This document shows positions 48,035 to 57,072 of a DNA stretch of 64,000 bases, piece by piece. A model generated the notes under the pieces. The model was not told the DNA's origin. It made no database searches and saw nothing but the letters and a program-made list of their open reading frames with translations. The first letter of the stretch is position 1. Each line of letters opens with the position of its first letter. The stretch is from Tardibacter chloracetimidivorans (GTDB lineage Bacteria; Pseudomonadota; Alphaproteobacteria; Sphingomonadales; Sphingomonadaceae). The DNA lies in contig NZ_CP018221.1 in NCBI RefSeq assembly GCF_001890385.1, forward strand, positions 1,165,501 to 1,229,500, read 5' to 3'. Position numbers and translations under genes: made by a program.

Positions 48035-48866
48035 AATCGCCGAGGCACAGGCACGGGCGGCGCTTGCTCGGCAGGAGTTGAACGGCTCCGTCAATGCACT
48101 GGTGTCGCGCATCAAGCCATCGGGGCTGGCGCACCAGGCGTTTTCGGGCGCGCGCAAGGCGGGCTGGGTTTCGGTGGCGTTTCGGGTCTATCGCTATCGC
48201 GCGACGGCGCTGACCGTTCTGGGCCTTATCGCCAATCTCAAGGCCCGGAAAAAGCGCAAGGCGGCCGAGCAGGAGGCGACAGCCGCGCGACGCGAGGCCG
48301 ACAGGGCACGGAGTATGGCTCTTTTTTCGCCGTTCCTTTCGCGGCGCGGCAGAAGCGAACGGCAGCGCAAATCGGGTAGAGGAGTATCGACGATGACGAA
48401 CAGCTTGAAGGAATCCGCTGAAATCACGCGCGAACGCATCCGCGCGGCCGCCGATTCAGCGTCGGAGCGGGCGGCGCATGTCCGCGAAACCGCAGGCGAG
48501 CGGGCGAACTCCGCCTATTCCTATGCCAGGGAGCGCGGCAGCCGGATCGTTGATCGGGTAAGGGAAAGGCCCGTAACCGCGATCATCGGCGGACTGGCGG
48601 TCGGCGTGCTTGCAGCCGCCCTTATCCCCGCCCTGCGGAACCGCTCCGTCCGGGCAGGTCATGCAGCCTCGGACGCGCTCGGCCGCTACCGCGAGCGGGC
48701 GACCGGCACGTTGCACGACATCAGCGGTCGGCTGGACGAGCTGGGCGTCAACCGCGAACACGCCCGGGAGACGTTGGACAAGGCGTGGACGGCAGCCAGT
48801 GACGTGAGCGCAATCGCCACATCGGCGGCCCGCGACGCGCTGCACAGGATCAGAAAAGACTTCTGA
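48012..48866 (+). CDS. DUF3618-like plus YtxH-like fused protein, with a possible internal start
   Basis: 284 residues from the ATG at 48012 (AGGAG upstream), overlapping the previous gene by 23 nt. Residues 1-127 look like a DUF3618-type protein (S-E-I-A-E-A-Q-A-R-A-A-L, V-S-R-I-K-P) ending in a very basic stretch. Residues 128-284 look like an independent protein: an Arg/Ala/Glu amphipathic helix, one transmembrane segment (A-I-I-G-G-L-A-V-G-V-L-A-A-A-L-I) and a polar tail. A GAGGAG sits 9 nt before the in-frame ATG at 48393, so the second half may also be made separately. Confidence 0.75.
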   Translation: MVMTRHSEIAEAQARAALARQELNGSVNALVSRIKPSGLAHQAFSGARKAGWVSVAFRVYRYRATALTVLGLIANLKARKKRKAAEQEATAARREADRARSMALFSPFLSRRGRSERQRKSGRGVSTMTNSLKESAEITRERIRAAADSASERAAHVRETAGERANSAYSYARERGSRIVDRVRERPVTAIIGGLAVGVLAAALIPALRNRSVRAGHAASDALGRYRERATGTLHDISGRLDELGVNREHARETLDKAWTAASDVSAIATSAARDALHRIRKDF

Positions 48867-48950
48867 ACCGCGCGTTCAACCGTTATTCACGCGCCTTTGC
48901 TAATCTGTCCAGAATGCGGATCGTAATTCCGCGTTACGTTGGAGTAATGA

Positions 48951-49562
48951 ATGCGATCGATCCTGAAAGCTTCCCTGCTTGCGTTGGCCGCGGCGTCCGT
49001 CCCGGCTGTGGCTGTTGTTGCTCCCGCCCATGCGCAGACCGCATCGTCCCAGGCCGCCGGGCAATTCGTCGACCAGCTCGCCGACAGGGCCTTTGCGATA
49101 TTGAGGGACAAGTCGCTCAGCCGGGACGAGGCGCGGCGGCAGTTCCGCGCAATGCTGAAGCAGCATGTCGCGGTGAAGCAGGTGGGAGACCGGCTGATCC
49201 GATCGCACCGCTCGCAGGTGTCGCCGCAGCAATATGCCGCATATAGCGCCGCCTTCCCCGATTATGTCGTCGGCACCTATGCCGACAGGCTTTATGATTA
49301 TGCCAACGCCGATCTGACGATCGTCCGGGTGCAGCCGGTGGGAAGCGGATATGCGGTGTTCTCCCGCGTGACGCAGCCGGGCCAGTCGCGGCCGTTCGAG
49401 GCGATCTGGTCGGTGATGAAGATCGGCGACAAGTTCCAGATCACAAACCTGACGGTGGCCGGGGTCAACCTTGCGCTTACCCAGGAAGCCGACTTCCGCA
49501 GCGTCATCCAGCGCAACGGCTTTGACGCCCTGGTCCGGTTCATGGAATCGAAAAAGAGCTAA
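48951..49562 (+). CDS. mlaC: MlaC-like periplasmic phospholipid-binding protein
   Basis: 203 residues. Signal peptide with cleavage near 28 (A-H-A). The mature part has A-R-R-Q-F-R-A-M-L-K-Q-H-V-A-V, Y-A-A-Y-S-A-A-F-P-D-Y-V-V-G-T-Y-A-D-R-L, and a lipocalin-like beta half with W-S-V-M-K-I-G-D-K-F-Q-I-T-N-L-T-V-A-G-V-N-L-A, the family signature. It shuttles phospholipids between membranes; the mlaDEF partners are not in the window, so it is encoded alone. GGAG lies 6 nt before the ATG. Confidence 0.88.
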   Translation: MRSILKASLLALAAASVPAVAVVAPAHAQTASSQAAGQFVDQLADRAFAILRDKSLSRDEARRQFRAMLKQHVAVKQVGDRLIRSHRSQVSPQQYAAYSAAFPDYVVGTYADRLYDYANADLTIVRVQPVGSGYAVFSRVTQPGQSRPFEAIWSVMKIGDKFQITNLTVAGVNLALTQEADFRSVIQRNGFDALVRFMESKKS

Positions 49563-49635
49563 AGCTGGCGTTACCGCCTTGAACTCCTGCGGCCTTACCG
49601 CCTAGTGAGCCGCTTCGGTATCAAGGAAGTTATCA

Positions 49636-49866
49636 ATGGCGGACAGCAAGCTGCATCTCGTTTTCGGCGGACGTGTGACCGACCCCCAGGGTCTGGATTT
49701 TGTCGATCTCGACAAGCTGGACGTGGTCGGGATCTTTCCCGACTACAGGTCCGCCGAAGAAGCCTGGCGCAGCAGCGCGCAGCGGACGGTCGACGATGCC
49801 GAAATGCGCTATGTCATCGTCCACCTTCATCGCCTGCTCGATCCAGAACCCAATCTGAAGGCGTGA
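49636..49866 (+). CDS. DUF4170 domain protein
   Basis: 76 residues: L-H-L-V-F-G-G-R-V, D-L-D-K-L-D-V-V-G-I-F-P-D-Y-x-x-A-x-x-A-W, and R-Y-V-I-V-H-L-H-R-L-L-D-P. This is the complete DUF4170 pattern of alphaproteobacteria, a ferredoxin-like small domain of unknown function. Convergent with the rhomboid gene 13 nt away. Confidence 0.82.
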   Translation: MADSKLHLVFGGRVTDPQGLDFVDLDKLDVVGIFPDYRSAEEAWRSSAQRTVDDAEMRYVIVHLHRLLDPEPNLKA

Positions 49867-49879
49867 CAGGCGGCGGAGG

Positions 49880-50503
49880 TCAGGCGCGCAGGGTCGCCAG
49901 CGGCTTTGCGAGCACCAGACCGGCGATGAACCCGCCAATGTGCGCCCAGATCGCGATGCCGCCCTGGGGACCGTTCAAAACGAGCCCGATCAAAAGCTGA
50001 AGGCCGATCCACGCCGCGGCGAGCCACAACACGGTCCGGGTTTCGGACGACAGGAACCGGCCGCTGGGCGCGGTGCGATTTCCGAAATAGATGGCATAGG
50101 CGCCGAGGACCGCGGACACGGCGCCGCTTGCGCCGATCACCGGGACGGTCGATTCCGGAGAGACGATATATTCGGCAAAAGCCGCCGCATAGGCGCCGGC
50201 GACATACAGGATGAGCAGCCGGCCGGAGCCCAGCACCCCTTCCACCATCCGCCCGAGATAGTAGAACATCACCATGTTGAAGCCCAGATGGGCGATCGAC
50301 CCATGCAGCAGCGTCGCGGTGATGGGCGTCAGGATGATCGGAAACCCGCCGGGCACGGTGATTGTGCCGGAGATGCGCGCCGGAACCAGGCCCGCCATAT
50401 AGGCATAGGCTTCCCTCGCCCCGGAACCGGAGACGAAGAGGAGAACGAAGGCCGCAATGGTGGCCCATGCGATCCCCTGCGTCACACGCGGCGCAGGCAA
50501 CAT
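49880..50503 (-). CDS. Rhomboid family intramembrane serine protease
   Basis: 207 residues with six predicted transmembrane segments. The nucleophile motif is G-A-S-G-A-V-S (about residue 130) and the catalytic histidine is in A-H-I-G-G-F-I-A-G near 188. H-L-G-F-N-M-V-M-F-Y-Y-L-G-R supplies the helix-2 motif. Cleaves membrane proteins within the bilayer; substrates unknown. It is 17 nt downstream of greA on the same strand. Confidence 0.9.
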   Translation of the reverse strand: MLPAPRVTQGIAWATIAAFVLLFVSGSGAREAYAYMAGLVPARISGTITVPGGFPIILTPITATLLHGSIAHLGFNMVMFYYLGRMVEGVLGSGRLLILYVAGAYAAAFAEYIVSPESTVPVIGASGAVSAVLGAYAIYFGNRTAPSGRFLSSETRTVLWLAAAWIGLQLLIGLVLNGPQGGIAIWAHIGGFIAGLVLAKPLATLRA

Positions 50504-50520
50504 CAGACCGCTATCCGGCG

Positions 50521-51000
50521 TCAGATGAACTCGAGCTTCGCGATCTGGTAATAGCGGTCGCCCGACGGAGTGGAGACTTCCACATCATCGCCCACCTGGC
50601 GGCCGATCAGGGCGCGCCCGAGCGGCGACAGATAGGAGATGCGGCCGATCTTCGCGTCGGCTTCGGTATGGCCCACGATCTGGTACTTCACCGGCTTGTC
50701 GTCCTCGTCGAGCAGGTGGACGGTCGCGCCGAACACCACCTTGTCGCCGCTGAGCATCGTCGGATCGATCACCTGCGCGCGCGACAGGCTGTTCTCGATG
50801 TCGGCGATCATCGCCTCGACCTGGCCCTGCCGCTCCTTGGCGGCATGATATTCGGCATTTTCCGACAGGTCGCCATGCGCGCGCGCTTCCTCGATCGCTT
50901 CCACGATCGAAGGACGTTCAACCGTCCGCAGACGATGAAGCTCCTCCGTCAGCCTTGCGTGGCCCTCAGCGAGCATTGGCACCTTTTCGACCGTAGCCAT
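50521..51000 (-). CDS. greA: Transcription elongation factor GreA
   Basis: 159 residues from the ATG at 51000 with AAAGGA upstream. N-terminal coiled coil with the acidic tip [15 protein letters not shown], then the FKBP-like domain with [10 protein letters not shown]. Stimulates transcript cleavage in backtracked RNA polymerase. Follows carB by 78 nt. Confidence 0.95.
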   Translation of the reverse strand: MATVEKVPMLAEGHARLTEELHRLRTVERPSIVEAIEEARAHGDLSENAEYHAAKERQGQVEAMIADIENSLSRAQVIDPTMLSGDKVVFGATVHLLDEDDKPVKYQIVGHTEADAKIGRISYLSPLGRALIGRQVGDDVEVSTPSGDRYYQIAKLEFI

Positions 51001-51078
51001 CTCAATCCTTTCGTCCGCAACCGCCAAAACTGCCCTCCGCCCCAACGCGGGGCGCACATCAGCAGCAATGCAGGAAAT

Positions 51079-54000
51079 CTATGCGTCGATCGATGAATAG
51101 TAAGACTGGAGCGACCTGACTTCAAGGGTCTCGCCTCTGAGAGCCTCTATCGCCTGCGCCGCAGCGAGACTTGCCGCCGCCGTGGTGAAATAGGGCACCT
51201 TGCCGTAAAGCGCCGACGCCCGGATCGACTGGCTGTCCTGCAGCGACCGCCAACCCTCGGTGGTGTTGAAGATCAGGGCGACCTGGCCGTCCTTGATCTT
51301 GTCGACGATATGCGGCCGCCCCTGCTGAACCTTGTTCACCCGCTCCACCTGCAAGCCCTGGCCCAGCAGATAATCGGCGGTGCCCTGGGTGGCGATGACG
51401 CCAAAGCCCAACTCCAGCAGCTTGGCGACGGCGGGCACGATATGCGTCTTGTCGCTGTCCTTGACCGATACGAACGCCGTGCCCTGGGTGGGCAGCATCG
51501 TGCCGCCGCCGATCTGCGCCTTGGCGAACGCCGTCGCGAAATCGCGGTCGATTCCCATGACCTCGCCGGTCGAGCGCATCTCCGGCCCAAGCACCGGATC
51601 GACGCCGGGGAAACGGGCGAAGGGAAAAACCGCTTCCTTTACAGCTATATGGCCAAAGTTGCTGTAATCGACTGCAAGGTCGGGGAAGGACGAGAGCGCC
51701 TCTCCGGCCATCACGCGCGCCGCGACCTTGGCGATCGGGCGGCCGGTCGCCTTTGCGACGAAGGGCACGGTCCGGCTGGCGCGGGGGTTCACCTCGATCA
51801 GATAGACCTCGCCATCCTTCACCGCGAACTGGACGTTCATCAGCCCGCGCACTTCAAGAGCTCTGGCAAGAGCATCCGCCTGACGCTTGATTTCAGAGAC
51901 AATTTCTGCACTCAGGCTGTAGGGCGGCAGGGTGCATGCGCTGTCGCCGGAATGGACGCCCGCTTCCTCGATGTGCTGGAGCACGCCCGCGACGACGACG
52001 GTTTCGCCATCGGCCAGTGCATCGACATCTACCTCGATCGCGTCGCGCAGATAGCGATCGATCAGCACCGGGCTGTCGCCCGACACCTGCACCGCGAACT
52101 GGATGTAATTGTCGAGCTGCTCGGCGTCCTCGACGATCTCCATGGCGCGGCCGCCAAGCACATAGCTTGGCCGCATCAGTACCGGATAGCCGATGCGCTC
52201 GGCGACGGCCAGGGCCTCCTCGCGCGACCGGGCGATGCCGTTGGCGGGCTGTTTCAGTCCCAGCCGCTCGATAAGGGCGGCGAAGCGCTCCCGGTCTTCG
52301 GCAAGGTCGATCGCATCGGGGCTGGTGCCAAGGATGGGAATGCCCGCATCCTCGATCTCCTGCGCCAGCTTGAGCGGCGTCTGCCCGCCGAACTGCACGA
52401 TCACGCCCAGCAATGTGCCCCGTGATTGCTCCAGCTTCAGTATCTCAAGCACGTCCTCGGCGGTCAGCGGCTCGAAATAGAGGCGGTCGGAGGTGTCATA
52501 ATCGGTGGAGACGGTCTCGGGGTTGCAGTTGACCATGATCGTCTCGAACCCGGCCTCGTCCAGCGCGAAGCAGGCGTGGCAGCAGCAATAGTCGAACTCG
52601 ATCCCCTGGCCGATGCGATTCGGTCCGCCACCCAGGATGACCACCTTCTTGCGGTCGCTGATCCCGGCCTCGCATTCGGCCTCGCCGAAGCTGGGCGCTT
52701 CATAGGTGGAATACATATAGGGCGTCTTCGCCTCGAACTCGGCCGCGCAGGTGTCTATGCGCTTGAAGACGGGGCGGACGCCCAGCTTGTGACGAAGCGC
52801 GCGCACCTCTTTCTCGGTGATGCCGCCCGTCATCGCCTTTACCGCATCATGGACGATGCCCGATCCGCGCGCCTGTGCGCGTGCGTTCAGATGATTGTCG
52901 CCATTGCGGAGATTGGCGGATTTGAGCGCAAGCTGCGCCAGCCGCTTGTCGGAAAAGCCCATCGCCTTCAGCCGCCTGAGCCCCGCCGCATCGTTGGGCA
53001 GGCCATTTTCGATCACGCCCCGCTCCGCCGCCACGATCTCGGCAAAGCGCTCCAGAAACCAGGGGTCGTAATGGGTGAAGTTCTGCACTTCGGCCACGGT
53101 GAAGCCCTCGCGCAGCGCCTGCACGGCGACCAGAAGCCGGTCCGGCGTGGGCCTTACAAGCTCCGCCTCTATCGCAGCGCGCGACGCGCCTTCCAGCGGC
53201 TGATAATCGTCAAAGCCGCACAAGCCCGTCTCCAGACCCCGCAGCGCCTTCTGCATGCTTTCGTGGATCGAGCGGCCGATCGCCATCACCTCGCCGACCG
53301 ATTTCATGGCCGTGGTCAGAAGCGGCTCCGCGCCCTTGAACTTTTCAAACGCAAAACGCGGAATCTTGGTGACGACATAATCGATCGTCGGCTCGAACGA
53401 GGCGGGCGTCGCGCCGGTGATGTCGTTCTGGATCTCGTCCAGCGTATAGCCGACCGCCAGCTTCGCCGCGACCTTGGCGATCGGGAAGCCGGTCGCCTTG
53501 GATGCAAGCGCGGACGACCGCGAGACGCGCGGGTTCATCTCGATCACGACCAGCCGCCCGTCCTTGGGATTGACTGCGAACTGTACGTTCGAACCGCCTG
53601 TTTCCACGCCGATTTCACGCAGGACCGCGATGCTCGCGTTCCGCATGATCTGATATTCCTTGTCGGTGAGCGTGAGCGCGGGCGCGACGGTGATGCTGTC
53701 CCCCGTGTGGACGCCCATCGGATCGACATTCTCGATCGAGCAGACGATGATGGCATTGTCGTTCCTGTCGCGGACGACCTCCATCTCATATTCTTTCCAG
53801 CCGAGAAGCGACTCCTCGATCAGCACCTCCGTGGTGGGCGAGGCATCAAGCCCGCCGGTCACGATGCGGACGAAATCTTCCTTGTTGTAGGCGACGCCGC
53901 CGCCGGTGCCGCCAAGGGTGAAGCTGGGGCGGATGATCGCCGGAAGGCCGGTAAATTCAAGCGCCGCAAGCGCCTCCTCCAGCGAATGGGCGATGCGCGA

Positions 54001-54435
54001 GCGCGCCGATTCCAGCCCGATCCTGTCCATCGCGTCGCGGAACTTGAGCCGGTCCTCGGCCTTGTCGATGGCCTCGGCGTCCGCGCCGATCAGCTTGACG
54101 CCGAACTTGTCGAGCGTGCCGTCCCTCGCAAGCGCCAGCGCGGTGTTGAGCGCCGTCTGCCCGCCCATGGTCGGAAGCACGGCGTCAGGCCGTTCCTTCT
54201 CGATGATCTTCGCGACGATCTCGGGCGTGATCGGCTCCACATAGGTCGCGTCCGCCAACTCCGGATCGGTCATGATCGTCGCCGGATTGGAATTGACGAG
54301 GACGATCCGATAGCCCTCCTCGCGCAGCGCCTTGCACGCCTGCGTGCCCGAATAATCGAACTCGCACGCCTGGCCGATGACGATCGGCCCCGCGCCGATG
54401 ATAAGGATGGTGGAGATGTCTGTTCTTTTAGGCAT
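51079..54435 (-). CDS. carB: Carbamoyl phosphate synthase large subunit
   Basis: 1118 residues from the ATG at 54435 (family N-terminus [17 protein letters not shown]); an in-frame ATG at 54450 is possible. Two homologous ATP-grasp halves ([13 protein letters not shown] and [12 protein letters not shown]) and a C-terminal MGS-like allosteric domain. Makes carbamoyl phosphate for arginine and pyrimidines with CarA. A pair of hairpins lies directly upstream (54456-54497). Confidence 0.97.
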   Translation of the reverse strand: MPKRTDISTILIIGAGPIVIGQACEFDYSGTQACKALREEGYRIVLVNSNPATIMTDPELADATYVEPITPEIVAKIIEKERPDAVLPTMGGQTALNTALALARDGTLDKFGVKLIGADAEAIDKAEDRLKFRDAMDRIGLESARSRIAHSLEEALAALEFTGLPAIIRPSFTLGGTGGGVAYNKEDFVRIVTGGLDASPTTEVLIEESLLGWKEYEMEVVRDRNDNAIIVCSIENVDPMGVHTGDSITVAPALTLTDKEYQIMRNASIAVLREIGVETGGSNVQFAVNPKDGRLVVIEMNPRVSRSSALASKATGFPIAKVAAKLAVGYTLDEIQNDITGATPASFEPTIDYVVTKIPRFAFEKFKGAEPLLTTAMKSVGEVMAIGRSIHESMQKALRGLETGLCGFDDYQPLEGASRAAIEAELVRPTPDRLLVAVQALREGFTVAEVQNFTHYDPWFLERFAEIVAAERGVIENGLPNDAAGLRRLKAMGFSDKRLAQLALKSANLRNGDNHLNARAQARGSGIVHDAVKAMTGGITEKEVRALRHKLGVRPVFKRIDTCAAEFEAKTPYMYSTYEAPSFGEAECEAGISDRKKVVILGGGPNRIGQGIEFDYCCCHACFALDEAGFETIMVNCNPETVSTDYDTSDRLYFEPLTAEDVLEILKLEQSRGTLLGVIVQFGGQTPLKLAQEIEDAGIPILGTSPDAIDLAEDRERFAALIERLGLKQPANGIARSREEALAVAERIGYPVLMRPSYVLGGRAMEIVEDAEQLDNYIQFAVQVSGDSPVLIDRYLRDAIEVDVDALADGETVVVAGVLQHIEEAGVHSGDSACTLPPYSLSAEIVSEIKRQADALARALEVRGLMNVQFAVKDGEVYLIEVNPRASRTVPFVAKATGRPIAKVAARVMAGEALSSFPDLAVDYSNFGHIAVKEAVFPFARFPGVDPVLGPEMRSTGEVMGIDRDFATAFAKAQIGGGTMLPTQGTAFVSVKDSDKTHIVPAVAKLLELGFGVIATQGTADYLLGQGLQVERVNKVQQGRPHIVDKIKDGQVALIFNTTEGWRSLQDSQSIRASALYGKVPYFTTAAASLAAAQAIEALRGETLEVRSLQSYYSSIDA

Positions 54436-54455
54436 TTGGGGTTGCACCATGTGTA

Positions 54456-54497
54456 CCCTCTCCCCTTGTGCGGGAGAGGGTCGACGCGATAGCGTCG
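54456..54497. repeat. Double-hairpin REP-type repeat upstream of carB
   Basis: First stem CCCTCTCCC (54456-54464) with GGGAGAGGG (54472-54480). Second stem CGACGC (54482-54487) with GCGTCG (54492-54497) around a GATA loop, followed by a G-rich tail to 54508. The composition matches dispersed GC-rich repeats common in proteobacterial intergenic DNA. It lies within the car operon, between the small secreted-protein gene and carB, so it could attenuate or stabilise the transcript. Confidence 0.75.
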
Positions 54498-54543
54498 GGG
54501 TGAGGGGGTGTGCGGCGAATGACGATGTCGCTGGACTTCGCCA

Positions 54544-54813
54544 TTATTGTATCACGGGCTGGAGGACGACGCGGACCTTGTTCCGGTCGCCCCATTGGTT
54601 GAGGCATTTGAGGACCGCGTCATCCAGCGCGGCGTCGGTCACGAAAATCGTCTTTGCGGGCGTATCGAGGCGGGCTTGCGACGGCGGCGCCTTGCAGTCC
54701 TGAAACCGCTCTACAGGCGCGCTGTCGGCACTCTGCGCCTGCGGCCTTGCGGCAACGGCGGGAGAAAGCGCCGTGACGGTGAGCATTCCGGTTGCGATCA
54801 GCCGCCCGATCAC
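54544..54813 (-). CDS. Small secreted protein of unknown function in the car operon
   Basis: 89 residues from a GTG at 54813 that overlaps the carA stop (GTGA). A signal peptide (I-A-T-G-M-L-T-V-T-A-L-S-P-A-V-A-A) is followed by about 65 mature residues with two cysteines (F-Q-D-C and L-K-C-L) that could form a disulphide, and a conserved-looking V-T-D-A-A-L-D-D-A-V-L-K-C-L-N-Q-W-G. I do not recognise a family. Confidence 0.6.
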   Translation of the reverse strand: MIGRLIATGMLTVTALSPAVAARPQAQSADSAPVERFQDCKAPPSQARLDTPAKTIFVTDAALDDAVLKCLNQWGDRNKVRVVLQPVIQ

Positions 54814-56042
54814 GCGCCCTTCCCCAGCATTCCGACGAACTTTTCGAACAGATAATGGCTGTCCTGCGGGCCGGGGCTGGCCTCCGGATGGTATTGCACG
54901 CTGAAGGCCGGCCGGTCGGTCAGTTCGAAGCCGCAGTTGGAGCCGTCGAACAGCGAGACATGGGTGGCGCGCGCGTTTTCCGGCAGCGTCGCCGCCTCGA
55001 CCGCGAAGCCGTGGTTCATGCTCGTGATCTCGACCCGGCCGTCGTCCAGCCGCTTGACCGGGTGATTCGCGCCGCGGTGGCCCTGGTGCATCTTGGCGGT
55101 CTTCGCGCCCACCGCGATGCCGAGCATCTGGTGGCCAAGGCAGATGCCGAACAGCGGCTTTCTGGTGTCGAGCCACTGCTGGATCATCGGCACCGCATAG
55201 ACGCCGGTCGCGGCGGGATCACCGGGGCCGTTGGACAGGAACAGGCCGTCCGGCTCGTGCGCCATGATCTCTTCGAAGGTAGCCCTGGCGGGCAGAACGG
55301 TCACCCGCGCCCCGGCATCCACCAGATTGCGTAGGATGTTGCGCTTGATGCCATAATCGATGGCGACGACATGGGGGCGTGTCTCGACTTCGCTCGACAC
55401 GAACGACGAAGGTGAGCCTTGTTCAGAAAAATCGTTCGTCCCGCGCGAGGTCGAGGGACGCGCGTAGCCCGTTCCGAGTTTCCACAGGCCCTCGTCCCAC
55501 TTGTAGGTCTGGCGGGCGCTGACGTCCTTCGCCAGGTCCATGCCTTCAAGGCCGGGCCATGCCCGTGCCCGGGCGAGCAGCGCATCGATGTCGAACGCGC
55601 CCTTCGCGTCATGCGCGATCACGCCGTTAGGCGCGCCGTTCATCCGGATGCGGCGGGTGAGCGCCCGCGTATCGACCCCGGCGATGCCGATCCGGCCGTT
55701 GGATTTCAGCCATGCGTCGAAGTTCTGCGTCGCGCGGAAATTGGACGGCTGGGTGATGTCCTCGCGCAGCGCGCAGCCAAGCGCGTGAGGATTGAGCGCC
55801 TCTACGTCATCGACATTGGCCCCGACATTGCCGATGTGCGGAAAGGTGAAGGTTATGATCTGCCCGGCATAGCTCGGATCGGTCATCACTTCCTGATAGC
55901 CGGTCATGGCGGTGTTGAAGCACACCTCGCCTACGGCTTGCCCCTCCGCGCCAAGGCCATGGCCCCATATGACAGAGCCGTCCGCCAAAACCAGCACGCC
56001 CGTGGCTTTGTCGGGCGCGCGTTCGGGGTCGGCAACGGCCAC
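54810..56042 (-). CDS. carA: Carbamoyl phosphate synthase small subunit, with an internal repeat-derived insert
   Basis: 410 residues from a GTG at 56042, chosen because AAGGAGG is 6 nt upstream; an ATG at 56078 is the alternative. N-terminal swivel domain (G-V-L-V-L-A-D-G-S), then the class I glutaminase domain with the nucleophile in G-I-C-L-G-H-Q-M-L-G and the H/E pair near the end. Residues about 195-222, between the two domains, are low-complexity (S-S-F-V-S-S-E-V-E-T-R) and encoded by a palindromic repeat pair, an in-frame insertion absent from ordinary CarA as I recall it. The catalytic residues are intact, so the enzyme should work. Confidence 0.95.
   Translation of the reverse strand: MAVADPERAPDKATGVLVLADGSVIWGHGLGAEGQAVGEVCFNTAMTGYQEVMTDPSYAGQIITFTFPHIGNVGANVDDVEALNPHALGCALREDITQPSNFRATQNFDAWLKSNGRIGIAGVDTRALTRRIRMNGAPNGVIAHDAKGAFDIDALLARARAWPGLEGMDLAKDVSARQTYKWDEGLWKLGTGYARPSTSRGTNDFSEQGSPSSFVSSEVETRPHVVAIDYGIKRNILRNLVDAGARVTVLPARATFEEIMAHEPDGLFLSNGPGDPAATGVYAVPMIQQWLDTRKPLFGICLGHQMLGIAVGAKTAKMHQGHRGANHPVKRLDDGRVEITSMNHGFAVEAATLPENARATHVSLFDGSNCGFELTDRPAFSVQYHPEASPGPQDSHYLFEKFVGMLGKGA
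55378..55460. repeat. Inverted pair of REP-type hairpins inside carA
   Basis: Two 29-nt units, 55378-55406 and 55432-55460, are inverted copies of each other (about 23 of 29 positions identical) around a 25-nt spacer. Each has a stem of six: CGTGTC/GACACG in the first and, read on the opposite strand, CGTCCC/GGGACG in the second, followed by AACGA. The stem differences are compensatory. The whole element adds about 28 codons without shifting the carA frame. Confidence 0.8.
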
Positions 56043-56177
56043 GGGCGGCCTCCTTCTTTCAGCGTGGTTGGCGGGCAAACGGCGGGTGGTCTAGGCACCC
56101 CCCGCCGTCCCGTCAATCCTGTTAAATCATGCAAGTCTGCGTTAGACTGGCTCTTTCCACATATTACAAGGACCGTC

Positions 56178-56630
56178 ATGATCCGTGACGATATAAAGGC
56201 CGCGCTTGTCCAGTCGATGAAAGCGCGCAACGAGGCCCGTACGTCCGCAATCCGCCTGATTCAGGCGGCGATCAAGAACAAGGACATCGAACTGCGCACC
56301 GGCGCCGCGCCCGCCGACGATGACGCGCTGGTCACCGACGTGCTTCAGAAAATGGCGAAGCAGCGTCGCGAATCGATAGAAATGTTCGACAAGGGCGGCC
56401 GCACCGAGTTGGCCGACGCCGAACGCGCCGAGTTGGCCGTCATCGAAGGCTTCCTCCCCGCGCAAATGGACGAGGCGGAGGCAAGGGCCGCGATCGACGC
56501 GCTGGTCGTTGAGCTGGGAGCAACCTCGGTCAAGGACATGGGCCGGGTGATGGCGGCGCTGAAAGAGCGCTACGCCGGCCAGATGGACATGAGCCGGGCA
56601 AGCGGACTGGTGAAGGCGGCGCTGGGGTAG
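56178..56630 (+). CDS. GatB/YqeY domain protein
   Basis: 150 residues from the ATG at 56178 (AAGGA 7 nt upstream). All-helical: M-I-R-D-D-I-K-A-A-L-V-Q-S-M-K-A-R-N, R-L-I-Q-A-A-I-K-N-K-D-I-E, K-Q-R-R-E-S-I-E-M-F-D-K-G-G-R and F-L-P-A-Q-M-D-E. It resembles the tRNA-binding tail of GatB, but its role as a separate protein is uncertain. Divergent from carA. A REP palindrome begins 7 nt after its stop. Confidence 0.9.
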   Translation: MIRDDIKAALVQSMKARNEARTSAIRLIQAAIKNKDIELRTGAAPADDDALVTDVLQKMAKQRRESIEMFDKGGRTELADAERAELAVIEGFLPAQMDEAEARAAIDALVVELGATSVKDMGRVMAALKERYAGQMDMSRASGLVKAALG

Positions 56631-56636
56631 TGAACG

Positions 56637-56676
56637 CCCCTCCCTTCAAGGGAGGGGAAAGGGGTGGGTAATGGGC
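56637..56676 (+). repeat. Left REP palindrome of the DUF559 cassette
   Basis: Perfect 10-bp arms CCCCTCCCTT (56637-56646) and AAGGGAGGGG (56648-56657) around a single C, followed by a G-rich tail AAAGGGGTGGGTAATGGGC. The tail includes the start codon (56671) of the DUF559 gene. It may also terminate yqeY transcription. Confidence 0.8.
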
Positions 56677-57072
56677 GGTCGGGTAAACCCGAGACTGGCA
56701 GGATTTGCGCGCGACATGCGCAAGGCGCCCACGCCCGCCGAGGCGATGCTCTGGCGCTCATTGCGCAACAGCCAACTGGCCGGATTGAAATTCAGCAGGC
56801 AGATCGTGATCGGCATGGCGATCTGCGACTTTGTTTGTCGCGGATTGAAACTGGTGATCGAGGTCGACGGTGAAACGCACACGGACCGTTCAAAGGACGA
56901 AAGGCGCGATCAGGCCTTGATTAAGCTCGGCTATCAAGTCCTGCGCTTCACGAATGACGAGGTTCGCTCCAATCTCGACGGCGTGCTTCGGGCGATCATG
57001 CATGCGGCGGACGCCATTTCCTGCCCCATCCACCCCCCTACCCCCTCCCTTGAAGGGAGGGGGGGTGGATGA
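56671..57072 (+). CDS. DUF559 (Vsr-like, PD-(D/E)XK) nuclease-related protein
   Basis: 133 residues. N-terminal A-R-D-M-R-K-A-P-T-P-A-E-A-M-L-W is the DUF559 signature. The likely catalytic residues are D53 (I-C-D-F), E64 and D66 (V-I-E-V-D-G-E-T-H), the PD-(D/E)XK arrangement of very-short-patch-repair-like endonucleases. The last 12 residues ([12 protein letters not shown]) are encoded by the right-hand palindrome, and the start lies in the left one. The stop overlaps the dnaG start by 4 nt. Function of the family is not established. Confidence 0.82.
   Translation: MGGRVNPRLAGFARDMRKAPTPAEAMLWRSLRNSQLAGLKFSRQIVIGMAICDFVCRGLKLVIEVDGETHTDRSKDERRDQALIKLGYQVLRFTNDEVRSNLDGVLRAIMHAADAISCPIHPPTPSLEGRGGG
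57024..57070 (-). repeat. Right REP palindrome of the DUF559 cassette
   Basis: Arms CCCCCTCCCTT (57041-57051) and AAGGGAGGGGG (57053-57063) around one G. The outer sequences ATCCACC (57028-57034) and GGTGGAT (57064-57070) are also complementary, so the hairpin can extend. The core is the same as in the left element, and the inner flank read on the minus strand (TAGGGGGGTGGATGGGGC) resembles the left tail. It encodes the DUF559 C-terminus and the G-rich leader of dnaG. Confidence 0.8.

Noticed and set aside
52426-54492. Nearly 690-codon open frame on the plus strand opposite carB
   Set aside because: Antisense to a core enzyme with clear ATP-grasp motifs, and with no plausible start or homology.
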